DNA of 64,000 nucleotides, taken from positions 20,795 to 84,794 of the forward strand of contig CAYYIV010000020.1 in NCBI GenBank assembly GCA_964472095.1. The letters run 5' to 3'. Origin of the DNA: Pelagibius sp964472095. GTDB lineage: Bacteria; Pseudomonadota; Alphaproteobacteria; Kiloniellales; Kiloniellaceae. Position numbers and translations under genes: made by a program. Position 1 is the first letter of the stretch. Each line of letters starts with the position of its first letter. Positions 17,490-26,257 of this stretch are shown here, piece after piece. The notes under the pieces are model-generated. The model saw only the letters and a list, made by a program, of their open reading frames with translations. It had not been told where the DNA came from and searched no databases.

Positions 17490-18578
17490 ATGAACGATCG
17501 CCAGCCGGTCGTCGAGCTGCGCGCGGTGGCAAAGCAATATGGCAACTTCACCGCCGTGCAGCCGATGGATCTCAGCGTCGAAGCCGGCGCCTTCGTTACC
17601 CTGCTCGGCCCCTCGGGCTGCGGCAAGACCACCACCCTGCGCATGGTGGCCGGGCTCGCCCAGCCGAGCGCGGGCGACATCCTGATCAAGGGCGCCCGGG
17701 TGAACGACGTGCCGATCCACAAGCGCAACCTGGGCATCGTGTTCCAAAACTACGCCCTCTTCCCCCACAAGACGGTGTTCGACAACGTCGCCTTCGGCCT
17801 CAGGTACCGCAAAGTGGCGAAAGCGGAGATCACCAGGCGCGTCGGTCGCGCCCTGGATCTGGTGCAGCTGCCGCAGATGGCCGACCGCTTCCCCAACCAG
17901 CTCTCCGGCGGCCAGCAGCAGCGCATTGCGTTGGCCCGGGCCATCGTCGTCGAGCCCGACGTGCTGCTGCTCGACGAGCCGCTCTCGGCACTCGACGCCA
18001 ACCTGCGCGAGGAGATGCGCGTCGAGTTGAAGAAGATCCAGCATCAGCTCGGCATCACCACTCTCTTCGTCACCCACGACCAGTCGGAAGCCCTGGCGAT
18101 GTCCGACAAGATCATCGTCATGAACCAGGGCCGCATCGAGCAGCAGGGCTCGCCCGAGGAGGTCTACACCCGGCCACGTTCGCTCTTCGTCGCCCGCTTC
18201 CTCGGCAACGCCAACCTGCTGGACGGCCGCGTGCTGGACTGCGCCTCCGGCCACCTGCGCATCGGCGTCGCCGGGCTCGGCGAACTGCTGGCCGAGGTGG
18301 ACGGCGTGGCACCGGCCGACGGCGACAGCCTGCGCCTGGTGGTGCGCGCCGAGAAGCTGCGCCTGGGCGGCGCGGCGGCGCCGGAGGCCGACGTCACCAG
18401 CCTCGCCGGGCGCATCGAGACTGTCGACTATCAGGGGCAGTCAGCTCGCTATTTCGTCACCGTGGGCGACCACAGCCTGCAGGTCATCAACCCGATCGAC
18501 CAGAGCCCCTTCGCCGAGGGTACCGAGGTCTCCGTCCAGGTGCGGGCGCGCGATATCGTCCTCCTGCAGCCGGAATAG
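17490..18578 (+). CDS. Polyamine-type ABC transporter ATP-binding protein (PotA-like)
   Basis: 362-residue ATPase. Walker A GPSGCGKTT at 40-48, Q-loop VFQNYALFP near 84-92, signature LSGGQQQR at 138-145, Walker B VLLLDEP at 158-164, H-loop VTHDQ, then a TOBE_2 domain (about 280-360). It powers the permeases at 14526 and 15398. Gene order permease-permease-binding protein-ATPase differs from the classic potABCD order but all parts are present. Confidence 0.9.
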   Translation: MNDRQPVVELRAVAKQYGNFTAVQPMDLSVEAGAFVTLLGPSGCGKTTTLRMVAGLAQPSAGDILIKGARVNDVPIHKRNLGIVFQNYALFPHKTVFDNVAFGLRYRKVAKAEITRRVGRALDLVQLPQMADRFPNQLSGGQQQRIALARAIVVEPDVLLLDEPLSALDANLREEMRVELKKIQHQLGITTLFVTHDQSEALAMSDKIIVMNQGRIEQQGSPEEVYTRPRSLFVARFLGNANLLDGRVLDCASGHLRIGVAGLGELLAEVDGVAPADGDSLRLVVRAEKLRLGGAAAPEADVTSLAGRIETVDYQGQSARYFVTVGDHSLQVINPIDQSPFAEGTEVSVQVRARDIVLLQPE

Positions 18579-18600
18579 CCACCTCCGAGAGAACACTGCG

Positions 18601-19971
18601 ATGAACCTGACCACCGCGACAGCCGCCGAAACGCGCGAGCCGTCCAACCTCTTCTACCAGACCCGCAACCGCCGCCCGACGGTGGCGCGCGCCGAGGGCA
18701 TCTATTTCTGGGACCGCGAGGGTCGGCGCTACATCGACGGCTCCAGCGGTGCCATGGTCGCCAACATCGGCCACGGCAACCCGCGCGTCCTGGCGGCAAT
18801 GCGCCGGCAGATGGAGGAGACCACCTTTGCATACCGCCTGCACTTCGAGAACGAGGCGGCGGAGACACTGGCGCGGCGCATCGCCGGGCGCATGCCGCAG
18901 GGCCTCGACCGGATCTTCTTCGTGTCAGGCGGATCGGAGGCCGTGGAATCCTGCCTGAAGCTCGCCCGCCAGCATGCCCTCGCGACCGGTCAGGCGACCC
19001 GCTACAAGGTGATCTCGCGCTATCCCTCCTACCACGGCGCCACTCTGGGCGCCCTGGCGGTCACCGGCTACACGCCGATGACTGCGCCCTTTGCGCCGAT
19101 GATGCGGGAGATGCCCAAGATCCCGGCGCCAACCTGCTATCTCGACCGCGACGACCTCGACTGGGAAGCGCGTGGGCTGCGCTATGCGGAGACGCTGCGC
19201 CAGGAGATCCGGCGCCAGGGACCGGAGACGGTGCTCGCCTTCATCATGGAGCCGGTCGGCGGCGCCGCCACCGGCGCGCTGGTCGCCCCCGACAGCTACT
19301 ACACCCGCATCCGCGAGATCTGCGACGAATACGGCATCCTGCTGATCCTCGACGAGGTGATGAGCGGCGTCGGCCGCACCGGACGCTTCCTCGCCGCCGA
19401 GCACTGGAACCTCAGGCCCGACATCGTCGCTCTGTCGAAGGGCTTTGCCGCGGGCTACGCGCCGCTCGGGGCCATGGTGGCCGACCGCCGTCTGGTCGAG
19501 CCGGTCCTCGACAAGGGGGGCTTCATCCACGGCTACACCTATGCCGGCAATCCCTTGGCCTGCGCCGCCGGCCTCGCCGTGCTGGAGGAGATCGAGAGCC
19601 AAGATCTGATGGGCAACGCGACACGCATGGGCGGCCTGCTGAAGGCCGGGCTGGCCGCCTTGATGGCGCGCTTCAGCTTCATCGGCGATGTGCGCGGCCT
19701 CGGCCTGCTGCTGGCTTTCGAGCTGGTCGCCGACCGCGCGACGATGCAGCCGCTGCCAGCAGAGCTGAACGCCCACAGCAGCCTGGTCGAGATCGCCTAC
19801 CGGCGCGGCCTGATCATCTACTCGCGGCGCACCCGCGGCGGGCTGGAGGGCGACCACTTCATGGTCTGCCCGCCGATGATCGTGGAGGAGACGCAGGTCG
19901 CCGAGATCCTCGCCCTGCTCGAGGAAAGCCTCATCGCCTTTGCGGCCGAAGCGGGCCTGACGGGAGCATGA
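18601..19971 (+). CDS. Class III (omega) aminotransferase, PLP-dependent
   Basis: 456-residue fold-type I aminotransferase moving an amino group from an amine, omega- or beta-amino acid to a keto acid. The PLP lysine is K280 in IVALSKGFAAGYAPLG, the cofactor-binding aspartate D251 lies in LILDEVMSGVGRTG, and SGGSEAVESCLKLAR is the phosphate-binding segment. It starts 22 bases after the ATPase stop and overlaps the BKACE gene by ATGA, so it belongs to the same operon. Likely substrate is the imported or deacetylated amine; annotated relatives are simply called aspartate aminotransferase family or beta-alanine/pyruvate transaminase. Confidence 0.9.
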   Translation: MNLTTATAAETREPSNLFYQTRNRRPTVARAEGIYFWDREGRRYIDGSSGAMVANIGHGNPRVLAAMRRQMEETTFAYRLHFENEAAETLARRIAGRMPQGLDRIFFVSGGSEAVESCLKLARQHALATGQATRYKVISRYPSYHGATLGALAVTGYTPMTAPFAPMMREMPKIPAPTCYLDRDDLDWEARGLRYAETLRQEIRRQGPETVLAFIMEPVGGAATGALVAPDSYYTRIREICDEYGILLILDEVMSGVGRTGRFLAAEHWNLRPDIVALSKGFAAGYAPLGAMVADRRLVEPVLDKGGFIHGYTYAGNPLACAAGLAVLEEIESQDLMGNATRMGGLLKAGLAALMARFSFIGDVRGLGLLLAFELVADRATMQPLPAELNAHSSLVEIAYRRGLIIYSRRTRGGLEGDHFMVCPPMIVEETQVAEILALLEESLIAFAAEAGLTGA

Positions 19972-20912
19972 GCGCCGGCATGGCAACCCATAAAATCATC
20001 ATCACCTGCGCAGTCACCGGCTCGATCCACACGCCGTCGATGAGCCCGCACCTTCCGGTGACGGCCGACGAGATCGCCGAGCAGGCGGTAGCCGCCGCCG
20101 AGGCCGGCGCAGCGATCCTCCACCTGCATGCCCGCGACCCCAAGGACGGCCGTCCGACTGCCGATCCCGAGGCCTTCATGGCTTTCCTGCCGCGCATCAA
20201 GCAGGCCTGCGACGCGGTGGTGAACATCACCACCGGCGGCAGCGCGCAGATGACCCTGGACGAGCGCCTGGCCGCGCCACTGCGCGCGCAGCCGGAAATG
20301 TGCTCGCTGAACATGGGCTCCATGAACTTCGGCATTTTCCCGCTGCAGCAGCGCTACAACGGCTGGCGGCACGACTGGGAGCCGGGCTTCCTGGAGGCCT
20401 CCCGCGACACAGTGTTCAAGAACACCTTTGCCGATATCGAGTCGGTATTGGAACGCCTCGGCAAGGGCTGCGGCACGCGCTTCGAGTTCGAATGCTACGA
20501 CGTCGGCCATATCCAGACCGTCGCCTTCTACCTCGGCCAGGGCCTGATCAGGCCGCCGGTCTTCCTGCAGTTCGTGCTCGGCGTGCTGGGCGGCATCGAC
20601 GCCGCGCCCGAGCAGCTCATGCACATGAAGGCGACCGCAGACCGCCTGCTCGGCGCGGCCTATCGCTTCTCGGTGCTGGCCGCCGGGCGCCACCAGATGC
20701 CGCTCGGCACCCTGGGCGTCATCCTCGGCGGCAACGTACGGGTCGGCCTGGAGGACAGCCTGACCATCGGCCGTGGCCAGCTCGCCGAGAGCAACGCCCA
20801 GCAGGTCGCCAAGATCCGCCGCATCCTCGAGGAGCTCGGCTACGAGGCCGCGCGGCCCGACGAGGTGCGCGAGACCCTCGCCCTCAAGGGCGGCGACCGG
20901 GTGGCCTTCTGA
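19968..20912 (+). CDS. Beta-keto acid cleavage enzyme (BKACE / DUF849)
   Basis: 314-residue TIM-barrel enzyme of the 3-keto-5-aminohexanoate cleavage family. Family members condense a beta-keto acid with acetyl-CoA and release acetoacetate plus a shortened CoA ester. Zinc histidines H52 and H54 sit in ILHLHARDP; ITTGGSAQMTLDERL and GGNVRVGLEDSL are the other signature segments. The start overlaps the aminotransferase stop (ATGA); an ATG 12 bases later is an alternative. Substrate range in this family is wide (lysine fermentation, carnitine and beta-amino acid breakdown), and context argues for a beta-keto acid made by the preceding transaminase. Confidence 0.9.
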   Translation: MSAGMATHKIIITCAVTGSIHTPSMSPHLPVTADEIAEQAVAAAEAGAAILHLHARDPKDGRPTADPEAFMAFLPRIKQACDAVVNITTGGSAQMTLDERLAAPLRAQPEMCSLNMGSMNFGIFPLQQRYNGWRHDWEPGFLEASRDTVFKNTFADIESVLERLGKGCGTRFEFECYDVGHIQTVAFYLGQGLIRPPVFLQFVLGVLGGIDAAPEQLMHMKATADRLLGAAYRFSVLAAGRHQMPLGTLGVILGGNVRVGLEDSLTIGRGQLAESNAQQVAKIRRILEELGYEAARPDEVRETLALKGGDRVAF

Positions 20913-21448
20913 TGAGCGGCGCGACGATGGCCGAAGCGAACGACAAGCTGCAGCAGGTGATCATCCGCCGCGCCGGGCCGGCGGACGCGCAAGCCGTGTA
21001 CGACCTGGTGGTGGCGCTGGCAGAGGCCCGAGACGCCATGGACAAGGTGGTCTCCACAGGGGCGGACATCGCGCGCGACGGCTTCGGCGCGAACCCTGCC
21101 TTCGAGGCGCTGATCGCCGAGCTCGACGGCGCGCCCGTCGGCCTCTGCCTCTACTTCGGCAGCTACTCCACCTGGCGCGGTCAGCGCGGCATCTACGTGC
21201 AGGACTTCATCGTCGCCGACCGCGCGCGCAACCTCGGCGTCGGCCGCCGCCTGTTGGCGGCAATGGCGGAGCTTGCCAAGGCGTGCGGCTGCGGCTACCT
21301 GCGGCTCTCCGTGGAAGCCGACAACGCCAGTGCACAGGCCTTCTATCGGCGCTGCGGCTTCGCTCATTCCGAAGCGGAGCTGATCTACGTGCTGAACGAC
21401 ACCGGCTTCGACGACCTGGCCTGCGGCGCAGAGGAGGGCGGGGCATGA
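20912..21448 (+). CDS. GNAT-family N-acetyltransferase
   Basis: 178-residue acetyl-CoA-dependent acetyltransferase. Motif A is seen as IVADRARNLGVGRRLL (acetyl-CoA pyrophosphate loop, RxxGxG/A type), motif B as DNASAQAFYRRCGF. The FGSYSTWRGQRGIYVQDF segment resembles spermidine/diamine acetyltransferase-like GNATs. It overlaps both neighbours by single start-stop junctions, placing it firmly in the operon. Working with a deacetylase encoded next, it may acetylate an intermediate that would otherwise cyclise, or detoxify the amine; substrate is not shown by sequence. Confidence 0.88.
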   Translation: MSGATMAEANDKLQQVIIRRAGPADAQAVYDLVVALAEARDAMDKVVSTGADIARDGFGANPAFEALIAELDGAPVGLCLYFGSYSTWRGQRGIYVQDFIVADRARNLGVGRRLLAAMAELAKACGCGYLRLSVEADNASAQAFYRRCGFAHSEAELIYVLNDTGFDDLACGAEEGGA

Positions 21449-22473
21449 AGGTTTTTTGCGCCGCCGGGCGCCAGCGCATCCACTACCCGCGCAGCTTCCT
21501 GGTGAACGGCGCGCCCCAGCCCAATCCCGAGGTGCCGGAGCGCATCGACCGCCTGCTGGGCACCGCCCGGGCCGGCGGACATGAGATCATGGAGCCGGGC
21601 GACCATGGCCTCGGCCCCATCGCCGCCGTGCACACGCCGGAATACCTCCACTTCCTGCAGCACATTCACGAGCGCTGGGCGCGCATCCCCGGCGCCTCCG
21701 CCGAGGTGATCCCCAACATTCATCCGGACCGGCGCGAGGCAAGCTACCCGCTCTCCGCCGTCGGCCAGGCTGGCTACCACATGGCCGATACCGCCTGCCC
21801 GATCGGCCCGGACAGCTGGGAGTCGATCTACTGGAGCGCCAATACGGCGGCCAGCACGGCGTGCTTGGTGCGCGATGGCGCGACGGTTGCCTATGCGCTC
21901 TGCCGCCCGCCGGGCCACCACGCCTTCGCCGACCTTGCCGGCGGCTTCTGCTTCGTGAACAACGCCGCCGTTGCGGCCACGGTGCTGCGCGGCAAGCACG
22001 CACGTGTCGCCATAGTCGATGTCGACCTGCATCACGGCAACGGCACGCAGGGTATCTTCTACCGCCGCGGTGACATCTTCACCGTCTCCATCCACGCCGA
22101 CCCGATCCGCTTCTATCCCTTCTTCTGGGGTCACGCCCACGAGCGCGGCGAGGACGCGGGCCTCGGCTGCAACCTGAACCTGCCGCTGCCGCGCGGCTCG
22201 GCTGACGCAGCTTTCCTCGAGGCGCTCGACCACGGCTTGGAGCGGGTCGCGGCCTTCGCGCCCGGCGCGCTGGTCGTCGCCCTGGGGCTCGACGCCTTTG
22301 AGGGCGATCCCTTCGGAGGGCTGGCCGTGTCGACGGAAGGTTTCGGGGAAATCGGCCGGCGCCTGGCGCGGCTGGGCCTGCCGACGGCGATCGTGCAGGA
22401 GGGCGGCTATCTCTGCGACGCGCTGGGCGACAACCTTGCCGCATTCCTGCTGGGCTTCGAAAGGGGCGGCTGA
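21445..22473 (+). CDS. HDAC-superfamily acetylpolyamine amidohydrolase-like deacetylase
   Basis: 342-residue zinc deacetylase. Catalytic pair H158-H159 lies in RPPGHHAFAD, metal ligands D194 and H196 in VDVDLHHGNGTQ, D283 in LGLDAFEGDP, and the active-site tyrosine Y322 in QEGGY. These positions are almost the same as in acetylpolyamine amidohydrolases, and the HPDRREASYP segment near 93-102 corresponds to the loop that narrows the active site in that group. It probably removes acetyl groups from an imported acetylated amine. Last gene of the LysR-linked operon, overlapping the GNAT gene by four bases, followed by a hairpin. Confidence 0.9.
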   Translation: MKVFCAAGRQRIHYPRSFLVNGAPQPNPEVPERIDRLLGTARAGGHEIMEPGDHGLGPIAAVHTPEYLHFLQHIHERWARIPGASAEVIPNIHPDRREASYPLSAVGQAGYHMADTACPIGPDSWESIYWSANTAASTACLVRDGATVAYALCRPPGHHAFADLAGGFCFVNNAAVAATVLRGKHARVAIVDVDLHHGNGTQGIFYRRGDIFTVSIHADPIRFYPFFWGHAHERGEDAGLGCNLNLPLPRGSADAAFLEALDHGLERVAAFAPGALVVALGLDAFEGDPFGGLAVSTEGFGEIGRRLARLGLPTAIVQEGGYLCDALGDNLAAFLLGFERGG

Positions 22474-22488
22474 GCCGCCGAAAGAGTA

Positions 22489-22513
22489 GCGGCCGCCGGA
22501 AGCCGGCGGCCGC
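22489..22513. terminator. Terminator hairpin between convergent operons
   Basis: Perfect 11-bp stem GCGGCCGCCGG with CCGGCGGCCGC around an AAG loop, followed on the plus strand by GCCCTTT. It lies 16 bases after the deacetylase stop and 14 bases before the end of the convergent TRAP binding-protein gene, so it may end both transcripts. Confidence 0.65.
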
Positions 22514-22526
22514 GCCCTTTGCAGGA

Positions 22527-23660
22527 TCAGGAGTAGCGGTAGGGTACGCCGACCTGCTCCATGACGGTGTTGTACTGTTTGAAGATCTCGATGACGCGGG
22601 CCGCCCGCGGGCTCTCCGAGGCCAGTTCTTCCCAGAAGCCTTCGGCATCCTTGACGACCTGGTCCCATTCCTCCTGCGGAATGGTGGTCAGCTCCATCTT
22701 CTTGCCGTTGACGCGCAGATCCGCCTCGCCGCCCCAGTACCAGACCTGGCGATAGTAGTGCGACTGGTCGATGGAAATGAGGAAGAGCTCCTTGAGATGG
22801 TCCGGCACCTTGGCCCAGGAGTCGGTATTGGCGAAATAGGAGCCGCACCAGGCGCCGGTCACGTTGTTCAGCAGCGCGTAGTTGCAGACGTCGGCCCAGC
22901 CGACCTCATAGGCCTCGGTGAAGCCGCACCAGGCGACGCCGTCGAGCTCACCGGTCTGGATGGCGACTTCAACGTCGTCCCAAGGCACCGTCACCGGAAT
23001 GAGGCCGTAGCGCGACAGGAAGCGGCCGGCCGTCGGCACGCCAAAGACGCGCTTGCCGTTCATGTCGGCCAGCGAGCGGATCGGCTCCTTGGTGAAGATG
23101 TGACAGGGATCCCATGCGCCGGCACTCAGCCACTCGACACCCTGGACCTCGTCGTAGGCCTCTTTCCAGATCTCATTGAGGCCGTAGCGCTGGAACAGCA
23201 CGGGCAGATCCAGGCTGTAGCGGGTCGAGAAGGGGAAGTAGCCACCAAAGACGGAGATGTCGACCGGCGAGGCCATGGTGGCGTCGTCGCTCTGCACCGC
23301 GTCGATGGTGCCGTTCTGCACCGCGCGGAACAGCTCCGACGTCGGCACCAGCTGATCGGCGTAGTAGAGCTCGATCTCCATCTCGCCGTTTGCCGCCCTG
23401 TTGAAGGCGTCGATCTGCGGCTTGATGACGTGAGCGCCCAGCGGAGCGCCGGAATAGGTCTGCAGGCGCCACTTGATGGGGCTGCTCTGCGCCTTCACAT
23501 AGGGCGCCGCCAGGGTCGAGCCGGCGACCACCGCCGCGCCGCCGACGCCGGCGTTCTTCAAAAACGATCGCCGGCCCGGATTGACCCCCAGCTCGACTGC
23601 TTTGCTGGCTACCGCCTTGGCCCCCTGCCCGGCTTTCCTCGGTTGTTCTTTCTTAGACAT
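22527..23660 (-). CDS. Orphan TRAP transporter binding protein (DctP), Tat signal
   Basis: 377-residue DctP-family protein. Residues near 30-35 read RRSFLK, a twin-arginine motif, followed by a hydrophobic segment and YVKAQ cleavage. The mature protein carries the family pattern WRLQTYSGAPLG, VQNGTIDAVQ and DMNGKRVFGVPTAG. AGGAGAAGG lies just before the ATG. No DctQ or DctM gene is adjacent; it must work with a permease encoded elsewhere, possibly the fused DctQM at 52422, though that operon has its own DctP. The 26-residue lysine- and alanine-rich lead before the Tat motif is long. Confidence 0.88.
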   Translation of the reverse strand: MSKKEQPRKAGQGAKAVASKAVELGVNPGRRSFLKNAGVGGAAVVAGSTLAAPYVKAQSSPIKWRLQTYSGAPLGAHVIKPQIDAFNRAANGEMEIELYYADQLVPTSELFRAVQNGTIDAVQSDDATMASPVDISVFGGYFPFSTRYSLDLPVLFQRYGLNEIWKEAYDEVQGVEWLSAGAWDPCHIFTKEPIRSLADMNGKRVFGVPTAGRFLSRYGLIPVTVPWDDVEVAIQTGELDGVAWCGFTEAYEVGWADVCNYALLNNVTGAWCGSYFANTDSWAKVPDHLKELFLISIDQSHYYRQVWYWGGEADLRVNGKKMELTTIPQEEWDQVVKDAEGFWEELASESPRAARVIEIFKQYNTVMEQVGVPYRYS

Positions 23661-23868
23661 TGCCTTCTCCTGTTCAACTAGGATTTACAAATCCAAGCCT
23701 CCCCCAGAACGCTACTTTCGTTCTGGCCCGAAACCTCACCTGCCTTGGAGGCGGCCAAGCGGCCACCGGGCGGGTTCGGGGAAGCCCATCACACTTACCG
23801 CCGCCAGCCGCCCACGCCGTCGCGGGGCCCGGGGAAGCGGTAGATGTTTCTCTCGCGCGGCCCGGCCG

Positions 23869-24648
23869 TCAGTGCATCGTGACACCCGCCGAGGTCAGTG
23901 CGGCCAGTAGCGTACCCTGCGGCCTGCGGTCGGTCACCAGCGCATTGATGCGCGCCAGCGGGCAGACCGAAAACGCGGCGGTACGCTGGAATTTCGTGGC
24001 ATCGGCCACGACAATCAGGTTCTCCGCGCGGTCGAGCATGGCGCGGGCCACCTGCGCCTCGTCGAAGTTGAAATCCGTCACACCCGCGCTCTCGTCCAGG
24101 GCGCCGACGGTGATGAGCGCGTGATCGGCATGGAAAGACTGGATCTCGGCGACGGCAGTCGGCCCGACCGTTTCGTGATTGTCGCCGTCGAAGCGCCCGC
24201 CGAGCAGGAACACCGATGAGCGGTTGCCGCGCTCGGCCAAAACCGCCGCTATGCGTGTGGAGTTGGTGATCACTGTCAGCCCCCCGATCTTGCCGATCTC
24301 CTCTGCGCACATCAGGGTCGTCGACCCTGTGTCGATGAACAGCGTCTCGCCGGGAGCGATCAGCCGGGCCACCTTGCCAGCGATGATCCGCTTGCCCACG
24401 GCGTTCAGGGCCATGCGCTCGCGGAACGGCCCCTCCTCCTGCAGGCGCGGCAACTTTGCGCCGCCGTGCACTTTCTGGACCTTGCCTGTCTCAGCCAGCG
24501 CGGTCAGGTCCCGCCGGATGGTCTCGTGCGAGGTCTTGAAGCGCAGCGCCAGCTGCTCGACGCTGACTCTGCCCTGCCGGCGCACGGCCTCGGCGATTTT
24601 CTCCTGCCGCAGCCTTGGACCGAGCGGGCGCAGCCGGCTTTTCAACAT
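23869..24648 (-). CDS. DeoR/GlpR-family transcriptional repressor
   Basis: 259-residue regulator: DeoR winged helix (about 14-70, with VSVEQLALRFKTSHETIRRDL) followed by a DeoRC sugar-phosphate sensor domain with the TGSTT and ITNST phosphate-binding loops. It diverges from the glycerol-3-phosphate-type operon at 24845 and is therefore the likely repressor of it, with glycerol-3-phosphate as presumed inducer. The 200 bases between this gene and the TRAP binding-protein gene downstream show no feature I can support. Confidence 0.9.
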   Translation of the reverse strand: MLKSRLRPLGPRLRQEKIAEAVRRQGRVSVEQLALRFKTSHETIRRDLTALAETGKVQKVHGGAKLPRLQEEGPFRERMALNAVGKRIIAGKVARLIAPGETLFIDTGSTTLMCAEEIGKIGGLTVITNSTRIAAVLAERGNRSSVFLLGGRFDGDNHETVGPTAVAEIQSFHADHALITVGALDESAGVTDFNFDEAQVARAMLDRAENLIVVADATKFQRTAAFSVCPLARINALVTDRRPQGTLLAALTSAGVTMH

Positions 24649-24692
24649 TAGACGATCTTTTCCATATAGTTAAACGACCAAATCCACATAAA

Positions 24693-24709
24693 TCAATATA
24701 ACATATTGA
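24693..24709. promoter_or_regulatory. Candidate DeoR operator in AT-rich divergent promoter region
   Basis: Perfect 7-bp inverted repeat TCAATAT-AAC-ATATTGA in the very AT-rich stretch between the DeoR-family gene (start 24648) and the divergent operon (start 24845). AATCAA near 24691 is echoed by TTGATT near 24716. The position suits an operator that serves both promoters. Confidence 0.5.
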
Positions 24710-24844
24710 ATTCGATTGATTTTTTAGATCGATCCTAAGTCATTTTGTTGACCGAAAGGGCAAGCCAGAGTACGGTAGGCGGCTGTCGTTTTCGGGGCAA
24801 GCCAAAACTCGAAAAGTCTCAGACACCTGGATTACGGTTCCGTC

Positions 24845-26257
24845 ATGCCAGACGCCCCGGCCGGACAGGCCGAAACCTTCGACGTGGCCGTCATCGGCGC
24901 CGGGGTCGTCGGCTGCGCCTTGGCGCGCTGCCTGACCCTGGAAGGCGCCCGCGTCGTCGTGGTCGAGAAGGCCAGCGACATTCTGGACGGCGCCAGCAAG
25001 GGCAACAGCGGCATCCTGCACACCGGCTTCGACGCGCCGCCGGGCTCCCTCGAGCAGCGGTGCATTGCGGCCGGCTATCGCGAGTACCTGGAGATCCGGC
25101 AACGACTGAACGTGCCGCTGCTGGAGACCGGCGCCCTGGTGCTGGCCTGGACCGAAGAGGAAGAGGCCCGGCTGCCCGAACTCCTGGACCAGGCGCGCGC
25201 CAACGGGGTCGACGACGTTGCGCCGCTCACCCGCCGGCAGGTCCTCGACCTCGAGCCCGAGCTCTCGCCCCTTGTGCGGACAGGCTTCCGCGTGCCGCGG
25301 GAGTTCGTCATCGACCCCTGGAGCGCCCCCACCGCCTACCTGCTGCAGGCGATCGCCAACGGCGCCGCCTGCCGGCGCGGCTGCGAGGTTCTGGGCGGCC
25401 GCTTCGACGGCACTTATTGGGCGTTGGAGACCACGACCGGTCCCTTGCGCAGCCGCGCGATGGTCAACTGCGCTGGACTCTATGGGGACCTCGTCGACGA
25501 GCGGCTGTTGGGCGCGCGCAGCTTCTCCATCCGCCCGCGCAAGGGCCAGTTCGTCGTCTTCGACAAGGCGGCTGCGCGGCTCGCCAAGTCGATCATCCTG
25601 CCGGTGCCTACTGGGCTCACCAAAGGCGTGGTGATCTGCCGCACCGCCTACGGCAACCTGCTGGTCGGACCGACCGCCGAGGACCAGGACAGCCGCGTCG
25701 ATGCCTCGGTCGACCGGGCCACCTTGCAGCAACTCCGCGCCAAGGGCATCGAGATGCTGCCGGCCCTGGCCGAGGTTCCGGTGACCGCCGCCTACGCCGG
25801 CCTCAGGCCCGCCAGCGAGCACAAGGACTACCAGGTGAAGGCCTACGCCGAGCGGCACTATGTCAGCGTCGGCGGCATCCGCTCTACCGGCCTGAGCAGC
25901 GCCCTCGGCCTGGCGCATGAGGTGCGTGACCTGCTGGCTGGCTTCGGCGGCGCAGACTTGCGGCCACCGCAGGAGATCGCCTGGCCGCAGCTCGGCGCCA
26001 TCAGCGAGGCGGCGACGCGCGCCTGGGCCGAGCCGGGCAACGGCGGCATCGTCTGCCACTGCGAGCTGGTGACGCGGCACGAGATCGAGGCGGCGCTCAG
26101 CGGGCCGCTGGCAGCTCAGAGCCTCGCCGGCCTCAAGCGCCGCACCCGCGTCACCATGGGGCGCTGCCAAGGCTTCTACTGCCTCGGCGCCCTTGCCGAG
26201 ATCACCGCCGGACGTTTTGCGCCGGGGCTGGAGCTTGCCGATGTCACACCGGACTGA
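24845..26257 (+). CDS. FAD-dependent glycerol-3-phosphate dehydrogenase-like oxidoreductase with BFD Fe-S domain
   Basis: 470 residues. The N-terminal DAO fold shows the dinucleotide motif VIGAGVVGCALAR (about 17-29) and GNSGILHTGFD, as in GlpA and LhgO-like enzymes. The C-terminal 80 residues carry a BFD-type [2Fe-2S] cluster motif, VCHCE near 400 and GRCQGFYC near 440, as in GlpA. It would oxidise glycerol-3-phosphate, passing electrons through the Fe-S centre to the second flavoprotein encoded next. The next gene overlaps its end by 17 bases. Another hydroxy-acid substrate is possible, but the kinase and DeoR neighbours favour glycerol-3-phosphate. Confidence 0.82.
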   Translation: MPDAPAGQAETFDVAVIGAGVVGCALARCLTLEGARVVVVEKASDILDGASKGNSGILHTGFDAPPGSLEQRCIAAGYREYLEIRQRLNVPLLETGALVLAWTEEEEARLPELLDQARANGVDDVAPLTRRQVLDLEPELSPLVRTGFRVPREFVIDPWSAPTAYLLQAIANGAACRRGCEVLGGRFDGTYWALETTTGPLRSRAMVNCAGLYGDLVDERLLGARSFSIRPRKGQFVVFDKAAARLAKSIILPVPTGLTKGVVICRTAYGNLLVGPTAEDQDSRVDASVDRATLQQLRAKGIEMLPALAEVPVTAAYAGLRPASEHKDYQVKAYAERHYVSVGGIRSTGLSSALGLAHEVRDLLAGFGGADLRPPQEIAWPQLGAISEAATRAWAEPGNGGIVCHCELVTRHEIEAALSGPLAAQSLAGLKRRTRVTMGRCQGFYCLGALAEITAGRFAPGLELADVTPD

